DNA of 64,000 bases, taken from the NCBI RefSeq assembly GCF_000226295.1, contig NC_016024.1:541501-605500 (forward strand). Reading direction: 5' to 3'. The notes beneath the pieces were generated by a model. It made no database searches, was not told the origin of the DNA, and was given only the letters and a program-made list of their open reading frames with translations. The position numbers and the translations under genes were made by a program. The DNA comes from Chloracidobacterium thermophilum B. GTDB taxonomy: Bacteria; Acidobacteriota; Blastocatellia; Chloracidobacteriales; Chloracidobacteriaceae. Position 1 is the first letter of the stretch, and the number at the start of each line of letters is the position of its first letter. Below are positions 16,480 to 25,688 of this stretch, in pieces.

Positions 16480-18192
16480 GTGAAACGTTCGCTCAGGCTA
16501 TGTTACTCGCTCATTCTCAGCGCCCTGCTTATTCTGCTGGCTCCACTGCGTGAACATCAGGCCCATCCCCAGGGGATGCCGACCATTTCGGCTGCAGATG
16601 AACTGATGCACCGGGCGGCGCTGCTGGCCCAGTCGTTGTATGGACGCCCTCCGGCAGCGCGTGAGGAAAGTGAATATCTGGCCCTGGTGAATGTGTACAC
16701 CCGCGCCATCGCGCTGGATACCAATGCGGCGGCCGGGGATGCAGCGCTCGTGGCCCGGGCGGAGCTGTTCCGCGAAATGGCGCAGTTGTTCAACAAACCG
16801 CGCTATCTCTATGCCGCACTGGACAGCTATGACGCTGTGCTGCGCCGCTATCCCGATGGGCCGTTCATTGTCCGCGCCCTGGTCGGGGTGGCGCGGATTC
16901 ACGAGCGCGATCTGAAAACGCCCGAAGCGGCGATGCAGGCCTACGGCGAAATCATCCGCCGCTTTCCACAGTCGGTCAGCGCCCGCGAGGCTCTGGCCTG
17001 TGTGGCGCGGCTTCAGTCCACGGCCGGACAGCGGACGCCCCGCGATGTCGCCGAAGCCTATTCCGAAGATGATGCCGCCGGAGTGACGACCATCAGCCAG
17101 GTGCGTCATTTTTCGGGGCCGGACTACGCGCGGGTCATCCTCGACCTGAGCATTGGCACAGCTTACGAGCGGCGGGTTGAAGGGACATCGCTGGTGATTC
17201 GACTGCCGTCGGCCCGGCTGTCACCGCTGGTGACGCCGGTGCAGAGCTTGGCTCCGGCCAGCGGGATGCTGCGGCAGGTCCGGCTCACCAGCCGGGAGGG
17301 TGGTGTTGAAGTGCGCATCGAGTGCACGCGCCTGCGCGACTTTGCCATCTTTGCCCTCGACAACCCGGCCCGGCTCGTGGCCGATGTGCGCGGCGCGCAA
17401 CCGATTGCCGAGGAACCAACGCTGCTGGCGGAGTCGCCTGTCCCTTCGGCGGGGGCCGTGCCGGGGTCGCTTGTCCGCGCCTTGGGTCTCAAGGTCAAGC
17501 GCATCATCATCGATCCGGGGCACGGCGGCTCGGACACGGGTGCGATTGGCCGGGATGGTATCTACGAAAAGGATGTCGCCCTCGACATTGCCCTGCGCCT
17601 GCGTGCGGCCATTCAGCGGGAACTCAAGGATGTCGAAGTCCTGTTGACGCGCGATACCGACCGGTATGTGCCGCTGGAAGAACGGACGGCGATGGCCAAT
17701 GCCCGGCAGGCGGACCTGTTTATTTCGATTCATCTCAACTCCAGCCCGACGCCGTTGGCCAGCGGTGTGGAGACCTACTTCCTGAGTCTGGATGCCACGA
17801 AGGAGGAACTTGAGGTCGCCACCCGCGAAAATGCGACGACCTCGCGCAGCGCCGGTGAGTTGCAGGGGCTGCTTCAACGCATCATCACAGACACGCGGGT
17901 GGCGGAGTCGCGTACCTTTGCCCAGAGCATTCAGAGCAGTCTGGTGGCGGGTCTGGGTCGTATCAGCCCGACAGCCGGCTTCAATCGCGGCGTCAAAAAG
18001 GCACCGTTCGTCGTGCTGCTGGGGGCCAACATGCCGAGTGTGTTGACGGAAGTTTCCTTCCTGAGCCATCCCAAGGACGGCGAGGCGCTGCGCACAATTG
18101 AGTTTCGGCAGAGCATTGCCGAGTCGCTGTGTGACGGCATCAAGCGGTACATCGAAACCCTGAAACGTCCAGGCATGGTTGCGGCCGAGTAA
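16480..18192 (+). CDS. N-acetylmuramoyl-L-alanine amidase with TPR-like and AMIN domains
   Basis: A 570-residue exported protein starting with GTG 16480 (GAGGG about 10 bases upstream). A signal peptide is followed by a TPR-like helical region (about 40-180, with YDAVLRRYPDGPFIVRAL and YGEIIRRFPQSVSA), an AMIN domain (about 200-300) that targets septal peptidoglycan or pili, and a C-terminal Amidase_3 domain (about 340-560). Zinc and catalytic motifs are IIIDPGHGGSDTGA with the following Glu in YEKDVALDIA, SIHLNSS, and LTEVSFLSHPKDGE. It cleaves the bond between MurNAc and the stem peptide during cell separation or wall remodelling. Confidence 0.9.
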   Translation: MKRSLRLCYSLILSALLILLAPLREHQAHPQGMPTISAADELMHRAALLAQSLYGRPPAAREESEYLALVNVYTRAIALDTNAAAGDAALVARAELFREMAQLFNKPRYLYAALDSYDAVLRRYPDGPFIVRALVGVARIHERDLKTPEAAMQAYGEIIRRFPQSVSAREALACVARLQSTAGQRTPRDVAEAYSEDDAAGVTTISQVRHFSGPDYARVILDLSIGTAYERRVEGTSLVIRLPSARLSPLVTPVQSLAPASGMLRQVRLTSREGGVEVRIECTRLRDFAIFALDNPARLVADVRGAQPIAEEPTLLAESPVPSAGAVPGSLVRALGLKVKRIIIDPGHGGSDTGAIGRDGIYEKDVALDIALRLRAAIQRELKDVEVLLTRDTDRYVPLEERTAMANARQADLFISIHLNSSPTPLASGVETYFLSLDATKEELEVATRENATTSRSAGELQGLLQRIITDTRVAESRTFAQSIQSSLVAGLGRISPTAGFNRGVKKAPFVVLLGANMPSVLTEVSFLSHPKDGEALRTIEFRQSIAESLCDGIKRYIETLKRPGMVAAE

Positions 18193-18367
18193 TACAGGGG
18201 ATTTTCGGGCTTCAATCGGGGAGTCTGAAGCAAGGTTTGAAAGCCGACCTGCCGGATGTGGGCTGTGCAGTGGTATGTTGAAGTGTGCCTACGGCCATCG
18301 TTTGAGGTAAGCAAAGATTTGACATCGGATTTGACAGCGAGCTTCTTCGGGACAGGACGGAAGCAGG

Positions 18368-19246
18368 TTGGCGAAAAGAAACGGTACGCCCTTTCCAGCA
18401 ATCAGGCGAAACAGAAAACGTCACATAGCCTTTGGCTGGTACGGTGGAAAGTATTCACATCTCGACTGGCTTCTGCCTTTGTTGCCTCATTGTCACCATT
18501 ACTGTGAACCGTTTGGTGGCTCAGCCGCCGTCTTATTGAATCGGGAGCCATCGCCTGTGGAGACGTACAATGATGTTGATGGTGAAGTTGTCAACTTCTT
18601 CCGGGTTCTTCGGGACGAACTGGAATCTCTGGTAAGGGCCATTGGTTTGACTCCTTTTTCACGTGAAGAATTTGCAGTTGCCTGTGAGATTGATCCCAGT
18701 CTGGACCCTGTTGAGCGGGCGCGAAGATTCTATGTCCGCGCCCGTCAGGTACGTACCGGATTAGCACAATCGGCAACCGTCGGACGGTGGGCCAACTGCA
18801 AAAATACAAGCCGGGCCGGCATGGCCGGAGCTGTCTCCCGCTGGCTTGGAGCCGTTGAGAGCCTCCCAGACATAGCCTTGCGTTTATTGCAGGTTCAGAT
18901 TGAGAACCGACCAGCCATTGACATCATCCGCATGTATGACTCCCCTGAGACACTGTTTTACTGCGATCCGCCGTATGTTCACGAGACAAGAGGCGACAAT
19001 AATGCCTATGCCTATGAAATGACCGATGAAGAACACCGGGAACTGGCAAGTGTACTGAACTCTGTCCAAGGGCTTGTGGCAGTTTCAGGCTACGAATGTA
19101 AGTTGATGAATGATTTATATCCCTCTCCAAAGTGGCGCAAAAATGTTGCTCCAGCAAAAACAATACACTCAACAAAAGATGAAAGAACTGAAATTCTGTG
19201 GACGAATTACGATCCCAAGTCTATAAGATACAGAGGGTTATTTTAG
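18368..19246 (+). CDS. D12-class (Dam-like) N6-adenine DNA methyltransferase
   Basis: A 292-residue enzyme. SAM-binding motif WYGGK (residues 24-28) and EPFGGSAAVLLN (47-58), then YNDVDGEVVNFF, and catalytic motif IV DPPY (200-203) place it in the alpha/D12 class with Dam and M.DpnII. The start is TTG 18368 because no ATG lies near the conserved N-terminus. Four bases separate it from the next gene, a probable restriction endonuclease, so it likely protects the host against that enzyme. GC content falls along the gene, especially towards its 3' end, which suggests acquisition by transfer. Confidence 0.88.
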   Translation: MAKRNGTPFPAIRRNRKRHIAFGWYGGKYSHLDWLLPLLPHCHHYCEPFGGSAAVLLNREPSPVETYNDVDGEVVNFFRVLRDELESLVRAIGLTPFSREEFAVACEIDPSLDPVERARRFYVRARQVRTGLAQSATVGRWANCKNTSRAGMAGAVSRWLGAVESLPDIALRLLQVQIENRPAIDIIRMYDSPETLFYCDPPYVHETRGDNNAYAYEMTDEEHRELASVLNSVQGLVAVSGYECKLMNDLYPSPKWRKNVAPAKTIHSTKDERTEILWTNYDPKSIRYRGLF

Positions 19247-19250
19247 TACA

Positions 19251-20381
19251 ATGACAGAGCCAGACCAAATCCTCTCAGATGCACTAGAACGTGCTTCCAG
19301 GGACATAAACAAACCAATAGTTACAAATGACGAAATTCGCTCCAAGATTGAGCAGGTGTGTCGGGAACCCAGAAATCGTGCCTGCGCAAGGTTTCTCATG
19401 GCTTGTGCTTTGGCCAGGATACACCAGTCAACTGCTGATCCCCGGAAACCATACACAGAGATTGGTAGTGAGGATGCTTTCTCCGGGCGTTCCTATGATG
19501 AAAAGTATATTTCACGTTTGATATACGAAAATCATTTGCCTCTCAACCCTACAACGGCTTTCCTTACTCCTGCTTTCCGTAATCTGAATAAACCTCTCAC
19601 AGTGGATGTAAAGTTAAATGGTGAACCTCCACATACATACGAAATGACTTTGCAACTGCTTGATGAAATTTATCAGGGTAGGGTATCGGCTGAGGACTTG
19701 CTGACCGAAGTATTGCGTTTTTTGGTACTCATACGGGAAGAGAGAAAGAAAAGGATAGAAATTCTGCTTGACGGACTCAAATCTGAAAACAAGCTAACTT
19801 TGTCATCGGAAGAAATCGTTAGCCTGATTGAACAACATTTGAAGTGTAAAAACTCCAGCAGATTGCCTGTTTTGATTGTTGCTGCTGCTTACCAGTCAGT
19901 AAAAGATAAGCTTAAAGAAGAAGTTTTACCGTTGGCGAGCCATCAGGCTGCTGACAAACAAACGCGCTCTTTTGGAGATGTTGAAATCTGCCTCGAAAAT
20001 GAAGACCAAGTAGTAACAGTATATGAAATGAAAAGGAAGTGTGTGACAATTGATGATATAGACTCAGCTTGCGTAAAAATTTCGCCTGCAAGCAGAAAAA
20101 TAAACAACTATATTTTTATAACTACTGAAACAATTGAGGATGATGTCAGATTGTATGCACTGAGTTGTTATGAACGAACTGAAGGAACAGAAATTGCTAT
20201 ACTTGATTGTATAGGTTTTCTGCGACATTTTTTGCATATTTTCCACAGGTCAAGAGCCAGATTTCTGGATACCTACCAAAATCTCGTGTTGAGCGAACCT
20301 GAGAGTGCTGTCAGTCAAGCCCTGAAAGAAGCCTTTCTGGCGCTAAGACAGGCAGCAGAGGATAGGGGATCAGAGGACTGA
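19251..20381 (+). CDS. Probable type II restriction endonuclease, SacI-like
   Basis: A 376-residue protein starting 4 bases after the methylase stop. A conserved-looking block near residues 64-86 (DPRKPYTEIGSEDAFSGR then SYDEKYI) resembles what I recall of SacI-family endonucleases. A candidate PD-(D/E)xK site is D243 in FGDVEIC with E259 and K261 in YEMKRK. No helicase or specificity subunit is present. The gene is clearly AT-rich with codon use unlike its neighbours, as expected for a mobile restriction-modification pair. The endonuclease call rests mainly on context and the weak nuclease motif; the SacI link is from memory. Confidence 0.68.
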   Translation: MTEPDQILSDALERASRDINKPIVTNDEIRSKIEQVCREPRNRACARFLMACALARIHQSTADPRKPYTEIGSEDAFSGRSYDEKYISRLIYENHLPLNPTTAFLTPAFRNLNKPLTVDVKLNGEPPHTYEMTLQLLDEIYQGRVSAEDLLTEVLRFLVLIREERKKRIEILLDGLKSENKLTLSSEEIVSLIEQHLKCKNSSRLPVLIVAAAYQSVKDKLKEEVLPLASHQAADKQTRSFGDVEICLENEDQVVTVYEMKRKCVTIDDIDSACVKISPASRKINNYIFITTETIEDDVRLYALSCYERTEGTEIAILDCIGFLRHFLHIFHRSRARFLDTYQNLVLSEPESAVSQALKEAFLALRQAAEDRGSED

Positions 20382-20444
20382 CTCAGGCCTGGTATCCCAC
20401 TGCCGGGTCGTATGCCCAGGTGAAGCCATTGCTGGTTCATAAGC

Positions 20445-22415
20445 TTACGACCGCTTGAAGCCACGTTCAATCAGTGACATGTCAAACCGCAGAATGATCG
20501 GCCGACCATGCGGGCAGTTGGTCGGCTGCTCGCACTGGAACAGTTCATCCACAAGCCATGTCATCTTTTCCGGCGTCAGGTTCATGTTGACCTTGATGGC
20601 CGCCCGGCAGGCCAGACTGGCTGCCAGTTCGCGCAGGAAATGCTCGCGGGAAACGGTCTGCTGCTCGGACACCAGAGCGTCCAGCAACTCGGTCAGCAGG
20701 GTTTTGGCGTCCTCTGCACTCAGGTCGGCCGGTACGCCCTGCACCGCCACCGTGCGCCCGGCCAGGCGGGTGGTCCGAAATCCGGCAGCTTCCAGCTCAC
20801 TTTCCAGCGCGTCAAACACCGTCGCCTGGGCCGGTGACAAATCCACAACCAGTGGCGTCAGCAGCATTTGCACCAGTACGTCGCGTGCCAGCAGGGCGCG
20901 TACCCGCTGCTCGAACAAAATCCGCTCGTGGGCTACGTGCTGGTCAATAAGCAGCAGTCCATCGGCGTCGGCCGCCACAATGTAACTGTCGTGAATCTGT
21001 CCCAGGATGCGCACATCCGTCCGCCGTCCGTCCGGTGGATGCAGTTCAGCCGTGGGCCGGGTCGGGTGCGCCTGCCGGACTGTGCCAGCGCAGCGCGTCC
21101 GGGGACGGCCGCCCAGAATGCTGTGCAGGCGGGCGGTGGCTTCATCCAGTGGCTCCGGCGTCGGCAGTGTGGCTGCGGAAGGCGTTGCGGAACCGGAACC
21201 TGCGTCGGGATGGGGTGTCGCCGTGAAAAAGGGCGGCGGTTGGCGCTCATTCCGGCCCGGACTTGCCGGAACGGTCACAGGTGGCGGTGGCGCCAAGGCC
21301 TGAAGCGCCGCCTGAACCGCTGGCGCCGACGGCCTGCGTGTCTCCGTGGAGGGTGAGGTGGCGGCAGGGGAGATGGGCGGGTGCGCCGGAGGCGTCGCCG
21401 CCGTCGTGGGGAAAGGCGCGAACTGGGGCGACCGTCCAAGCGCCTGCTGTACGGCCGTGACGATGCTCTCCAGCACATGTTGCGGTGTGCGGAAGCGCAC
21501 TTCGGTCTTTTGGGGATGGACGTTGACATCCACCATGTCGGGCGGCACTTCCACAAACAGCATTGCGGCCGGAAACACACCCGGCGGCAGGATGTTACGG
21601 TAGGCATCCGACAGCGCCCGACCGATGAGCTTGTCCCGTACGAAACGGCGGTTGACGAAAAGGTACTGTCCGTCCCGGCTCGTCCGCTGGACGTGGGGAC
21701 GCGAGACAAAACCCCCGACGGCAATCCCGCCTTGGGCGAATTCGACAGGCGCCAGACTGTCGAGCATGTTCGCGCCGAAAAGCTGGTAGGCGCGGGCGCG
21801 CAGATCGGTTGTGGCCGTCACGGCCAGCACCTGCCGTCCGTTGTGTTGCAGGGTGAAGCCGCACTGCGGATGCGCCAGCGCATAGTGGGTGACGAGATTC
21901 GTGATGTGGAAGGCTTCCGTCGCTTCGGTTTTGAGAAACTTGCGCCGGGCCGGGAGGTTGAAAAACAGGTCGCGCACAAGGATTTCCGTGCCGCCGGGTG
22001 CAGCGACTTCGCGGACGTGCCGCAGCTTCCCGCCTTCGAGACAGACTTCCGTGCCGGAGGTTGCGCCGTGCAGTTTTGTCGTGAGCGTGACGCGCGCCAC
22101 CGAGCCGATGGCCGCCAGGGCTTCACCCCGGAAACCGAAGGTTTGAATCGCCATGAGTTCTTCGGCCGTGCGGATTTTGCTCGTGGCGTGACGTTCAAAG
22201 GCCAGGATGGCGTCGTCCTGCGTCATCCCTTCGCCGTCGTCCCGAATCCGAATGCTCTCCTTGCCGCCACGTTCAACGGCAAGGTCAATCTGGTGGGCCT
22301 GGGCATCAAGGGCATTTTCGAGGCACTCCTTGACAATTGAAGCCGGACGCTCGACGACTTCCCCGGCGGCAATCCGGTTGGCGACGACATCCGGCAGAAT
22401 GCGAATCTTGGACAT
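20445..22415 (-). CDS. mutL: DNA mismatch repair protein MutL (endonuclease type)
   Basis: A 656-residue protein. The GHKL ATPase N-terminus is intact: VVKE-type ECLENALDA, DDGEGM, TSKI and GFRGEALAAI. A Pro-rich linker (about 335-460) precedes the C-terminal dimerisation and nuclease domain, with DQHVAHERILFE (491-502), ACRAAIK (about 602) and CPHGRP (634-639). These are the metal-site motifs of nicking MutL proteins; the usual DQHA reads DQHV. MutL couples mismatch recognition by MutS to strand incision. It lies 45 bp downstream of priA on the same strand. Confidence 0.94.
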   Translation of the reverse strand: MSKIRILPDVVANRIAAGEVVERPASIVKECLENALDAQAHQIDLAVERGGKESIRIRDDGEGMTQDDAILAFERHATSKIRTAEELMAIQTFGFRGEALAAIGSVARVTLTTKLHGATSGTEVCLEGGKLRHVREVAAPGGTEILVRDLFFNLPARRKFLKTEATEAFHITNLVTHYALAHPQCGFTLQHNGRQVLAVTATTDLRARAYQLFGANMLDSLAPVEFAQGGIAVGGFVSRPHVQRTSRDGQYLFVNRRFVRDKLIGRALSDAYRNILPPGVFPAAMLFVEVPPDMVDVNVHPQKTEVRFRTPQHVLESIVTAVQQALGRSPQFAPFPTTAATPPAHPPISPAATSPSTETRRPSAPAVQAALQALAPPPPVTVPASPGRNERQPPPFFTATPHPDAGSGSATPSAATLPTPEPLDEATARLHSILGGRPRTRCAGTVRQAHPTRPTAELHPPDGRRTDVRILGQIHDSYIVAADADGLLLIDQHVAHERILFEQRVRALLARDVLVQMLLTPLVVDLSPAQATVFDALESELEAAGFRTTRLAGRTVAVQGVPADLSAEDAKTLLTELLDALVSEQQTVSREHFLRELAASLACRAAIKVNMNLTPEKMTWLVDELFQCEQPTNCPHGRPIILRFDMSLIERGFKRS

Positions 22416-22460
22416 AGGCTCTGGCTGCCTGTGGGGTGAGGTGAGCGCCGGCGTCCGGCT

Positions 22461-24968
22461 TCACATCAGGTCAATCGGGTCAATTTCGATGAAGACGTGG
22501 CGGCGCTCCGTATCGGTCAGCGCCGGCAGCATGTGCCCCAGCGCGTGACGTATCTGCATGCGCTGGCGGCCTTTGAGCAGGATTTGAAACCGGTACTCGC
22601 CGCGCAGCCGGGCGAGGGGTGCCGGGGCCGGCCCCAGAACGCGCAGCGGAGCATCCGCTGAAGCCGCCTGCGGAATGGCTGCGCGCAGCAGTTCGGCCAC
22701 TTTTTCTCCCAGCGCCTGACCTTCGAGTTCCCGTTCGTGACGGATGATGACCGTAGCCAGGACACAGAAGGGCGGGTAGTACGCCGCCTGGCGCTGGATG
22801 AGTTCCTGTTCAAAAAACGCCCGGTAGTCCTGCTGACAGCCGGTTGCCAGGGCGTAATGTTCGGGGCGGTAGGTTTGCACGATGACCCGGCCGGGGCGGT
22901 CGCCGCGGCCGGCGCGGCCGGCAACCTGGGCGATGAGTTGAAAGGTGCGTTCCGGGGCGCGGAAGTCTGGCATCATCAGTCCGGCGTCCACCGAGACGAC
23001 GCCGACCAGCGTGACATTGGGAAAATCATGCCCTTTGGCAATCATCTGTGTCCCAACGAGAATGTTGAGGCTGCCGGAGGCGAAGTCGTTGAAGATACGC
23101 TCAAAAGCGCCGCGTCGCCGCGTCGTATCGCGGTCAAGGCGCGCAATGGCAAGCGTGGGAAACAGCTCGCGCAGGCGGGCTTCGAGCTGCTCCGTTCCTT
23201 CGCCGACGTAAGCAATGCCTTCGCCCTGGCACTCCGGGCAGCGGCCGGGCGGTGGCGTCGTGTAGCCACAGTAGTGGCAGGCCAGGTAATGGTCGGTGCG
23301 GTGGTAGGTCAGTGTGACCGAGCAGTAAGGACACCCCATGACAAAGCCACACGCCCGGCACAGCCAGCAACTGGCGAAACCGCGCCGGTTCAGCAGCACC
23401 ATGACCTGTTCGCCCTGGCTACAGGTTTCGGCAATAGCTGTCTGGAGTTCATCCGAGATGAAGCGCGGCTCCCGGTGGCGCTTGAAGACTTCCCGCATGT
23501 CCACCAGGGTCACTTCCGGCAGGCTCCGGTTGCCGATGCGCTGCGGCAGTTCCAGCCGGGTGTACTTCCCGACCACGGTATGCTGGAACGTCTCGATGGC
23601 CGGCGTGGCGCTGCCCAGAATGACCGGACAGTTGAGCCGGCTGGCGCGCAGGATGGCGATGTCGCGTCCGTGGTAGTGCGGCACGCTCTCGGACTGCTTG
23701 TAGGACGTGTCGTGTTCTTCGTCCACGACGATGAGGCGCAGGTTGACCAGTGGGGCAAAGACGGCCGAGCGGGTGCCGATGACCACCCGGGCGTCGCCTG
23801 ACCGGATGCGCTCCCACTCGTCCACCCGTTCGCCCGGCGACAGCGAGGAATGGAGCAGCGCCACCAGCGAGCCGAAACGCTGGATGAGCCGGCGCGCCAG
23901 CAGTGGGGTCAGCCCAATTTCCGGCACGAGCATCAGTGCCGAGCCGCCACGTTGCAGGACGGCGCTGATGGCGGCCAGATAGACTTCCGTTTTGCCGGAA
24001 CCCGTGACGCCGTGGAGCAGAAAGGTGCGGAAGCGTCCGCTGTCGTGGGCGGCCAGAACCGCCTCGCAGGCCTGGCGCTGTTCCGGCGTGAGTTCGGGGG
24101 CCGGTTCCGCCGGCAGGGGCGCCAGATGGGCCAGCGGGTTGCGCCGAATGGTCTCCGGGACGATTTCGACCAGCCCTTTTTTGGCCATCTGACGGAGTAC
24201 CGCCGGGCTGACCTCGGCCTCAGCGACCAGCTCGGACACCAGCGCCGTCGGCGTTTCGTCTAGGTACGCCAGAACGCGCGCCTGTGCCGGCGACAGTGGG
24301 CGTTCCGGTTGGTCGGCAGGGCGTTCTATCCGTCGCACGACCAGCCGCCGTTTGAGTCGGACCGTCGCTTCGCCGGTGCGGGTTGTGAGGCTGACCAGTC
24401 CCAGGTGTTCCAGTTCACGCGCAACCTGCCGTGGGTTTTTCCCAAAGCGGTCAGGAGGCAGATCATCGAGCCGAACCGCCCCACCGACTTCCACCAGCCA
24501 CGCCAGCAGGCGTCCATTCCGGGTGCGGGGCGAAACGGAACCGGCCTGCACGGCCCGGCGTCCGTCTTCGGTGAGTTCAATCCAGTCTTCGAGGCGGACA
24601 TCGAGACCGGGCGGCAGGGCCACCTTGAGGGTCTCGCCCCACGGCGCGTAGTAGTAGTCGGCGACCCACTGGGTGAGCTTCAGAATCTCATCGTTGATGA
24701 CCGGTGTTTCGTCAATCCAGTCGGCAATGTCCTTGACGGCGGAGGGCTGCCCCGCCGGTTTGGCCGCCAGCGCCGCCGGGAGTTGCTCGTGGATGGCGAC
24801 GACATACCCGATCAGGGTCTGGCGTCCAAAGGGAACGACAACCCGGCAGCCCGGCCCGGCCATGGCGTGGTACGCCGCCGGGATGCGGTAGGTGTAGGTT
24901 TGGGTCACGGCCGCCGGTACTGCCACTTCGGCGTAGAGTTCAGGGGGAGCAGGGAACGTTTCCGGCAT
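22461..24968 (-). CDS. priA: Primosomal protein N' (replication restart helicase PriA)
   Basis: An 835-residue superfamily 2 helicase that reloads the replisome at collapsed forks. The N-terminal 3' DNA-binding domain is followed by Walker A GVTGSGKT (320-327), the DEEHD box (416-420), and GTRSAVFAP. The zinc-binding insert has eight cysteines (CRACG, CPYC, CHYCG, CPEC). Helicase motif regions VGTQMIAKGHDFPNVTLVG and QVAGRAGRGDRPGRV are intact. It is the first gene of a probable priA-mutL unit. The IS607 element lies just upstream of its start. Confidence 0.95.
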   Translation of the reverse strand: MPETFPAPPELYAEVAVPAAVTQTYTYRIPAAYHAMAGPGCRVVVPFGRQTLIGYVVAIHEQLPAALAAKPAGQPSAVKDIADWIDETPVINDEILKLTQWVADYYYAPWGETLKVALPPGLDVRLEDWIELTEDGRRAVQAGSVSPRTRNGRLLAWLVEVGGAVRLDDLPPDRFGKNPRQVARELEHLGLVSLTTRTGEATVRLKRRLVVRRIERPADQPERPLSPAQARVLAYLDETPTALVSELVAEAEVSPAVLRQMAKKGLVEIVPETIRRNPLAHLAPLPAEPAPELTPEQRQACEAVLAAHDSGRFRTFLLHGVTGSGKTEVYLAAISAVLQRGGSALMLVPEIGLTPLLARRLIQRFGSLVALLHSSLSPGERVDEWERIRSGDARVVIGTRSAVFAPLVNLRLIVVDEEHDTSYKQSESVPHYHGRDIAILRASRLNCPVILGSATPAIETFQHTVVGKYTRLELPQRIGNRSLPEVTLVDMREVFKRHREPRFISDELQTAIAETCSQGEQVMVLLNRRGFASCWLCRACGFVMGCPYCSVTLTYHRTDHYLACHYCGYTTPPPGRCPECQGEGIAYVGEGTEQLEARLRELFPTLAIARLDRDTTRRRGAFERIFNDFASGSLNILVGTQMIAKGHDFPNVTLVGVVSVDAGLMMPDFRAPERTFQLIAQVAGRAGRGDRPGRVIVQTYRPEHYALATGCQQDYRAFFEQELIQRQAAYYPPFCVLATVIIRHERELEGQALGEKVAELLRAAIPQAASADAPLRVLGPAPAPLARLRGEYRFQILLKGRQRMQIRHALGHMLPALTDTERRHVFIEIDPIDLM

Positions 24969-25040
24969 GACACGCAGGCACTCCCCGGCAGCTCAGGGGC
25001 GCGGCGGGGAACAGTCTGGGAGTGTGATTCTAGTCAATGA

Positions 25041-25059
25041 TACGCTGAACTATGCTGAA
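25041..25059. repeat. IS607 left-end imperfect inverted repeat
   Basis: The 19-mer TACGCTGAAC-TA-TGCTGAA matches, in inverted orientation, the right end at 26756-26774, with only the central two bases different. A second inverted pair, TATGCTGA (25051-25058) and TCAGCATA (25077-25084), brackets a TATAAT at 25067-25072. These are plausible TnpA binding sites overlapping the tnpA promoter. Confidence 0.65.
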
Positions 25060-25066
25060 AATAATG

Positions 25067-25072
25067 TATAAT
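25067..25072 (+). promoter_or_regulatory. Probable tnpA -10 element
   Basis: TATAAT lies about 23 bp upstream of the tnpA ATG, inside the palindromic left end. The -35 region falls within the inverted repeat (near 25045-25050) and is a poor match. The location suggests that TnpA binding would repress its own promoter. Confidence 0.45.
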
Positions 25073-25094
25073 ATGCTCAGCATAGTTGCTTGGC

Positions 25095-25688
25095 ATGACT
25101 AGGTATGTAAAACCGAGAGAAGCGGCGGATTATTTTGGGGTGTGTCTCCACACTTTGAGGCGGTGGGAACAGAAAGGTTGGATCAATGCAACACGTACAC
25201 CATCTGGTAGGGCGAGAAGGTATGACCTCGACAGCTACATCAAAACGCCAAGAAAAGTCAAACGAGTCGTTTTGTACGCCCGAGTCAGCAGTCGAGGACA
25301 GAAACCAGACTTGGAGAGACAAATTGCAAGACTGGTTAACCTCTATCCTGGAGCCGAAGTGGTCGGAGAGGTTGGCGGCGGTCTCAACTTCAAAAGACCA
25401 AAGTTCCTTGCCTTATTGGAACGAGTCCGTGCAGGAGATGTCGGAACAATTGTGGTCGCTCACCGGGATCGACTCTGCCGGTTTGGATTTGAGTTCGTTG
25501 AGTGGTACTGCCATCAATACGGGTGCGAAGTCTTGGTTCTCGATGACGATCACCTTTCTCCCCAACAGGAACTGGTTGAGGATATCCTCACCATCCTGCA
25601 CTGCTTCAGTAGTCGGCTCTACGGACTTGGGAAGTATCGGACTGCAATCGAGAAAGATACGGATTTATCCAGAACCAGCGCTGGCTAA
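25095..25688 (+). CDS. tnpA: IS607-family serine recombinase (transposase A)
   Basis: A 197-residue protein from ATG 25095. Residues about 1-45 form a MerR-like helix-turn-helix (PREAADYFGVCLHTLRRWEQ, then GWINATRTPSGRARRY). The catalytic resolvase-type domain follows with the nucleophile serine in YARVSSRGQK, then DLERQIARL and HRDRLCRFGFEFVE. The C-terminus ends in FSSRLYGLGKYR, as in other IS607 TnpA proteins. It cuts and joins DNA through a phosphoserine intermediate and generates no target duplication. Its 3' end overlaps the start of tnpB. Confidence 0.93.
   Translation: MTRYVKPREAADYFGVCLHTLRRWEQKGWINATRTPSGRARRYDLDSYIKTPRKVKRVVLYARVSSRGQKPDLERQIARLVNLYPGAEVVGEVGGGLNFKRPKFLALLERVRAGDVGTIVVAHRDRLCRFGFEFVEWYCHQYGCEVLVLDDDHLSPQQELVEDILTILHCFSSRLYGLGKYRTAIEKDTDLSRTSAG

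Noticed and set aside
25186-25542. N-terminal extension of TnpB
   Set aside because: The frame is open but lies wholly inside tnpA in another frame, and family similarity starts only near 25650.
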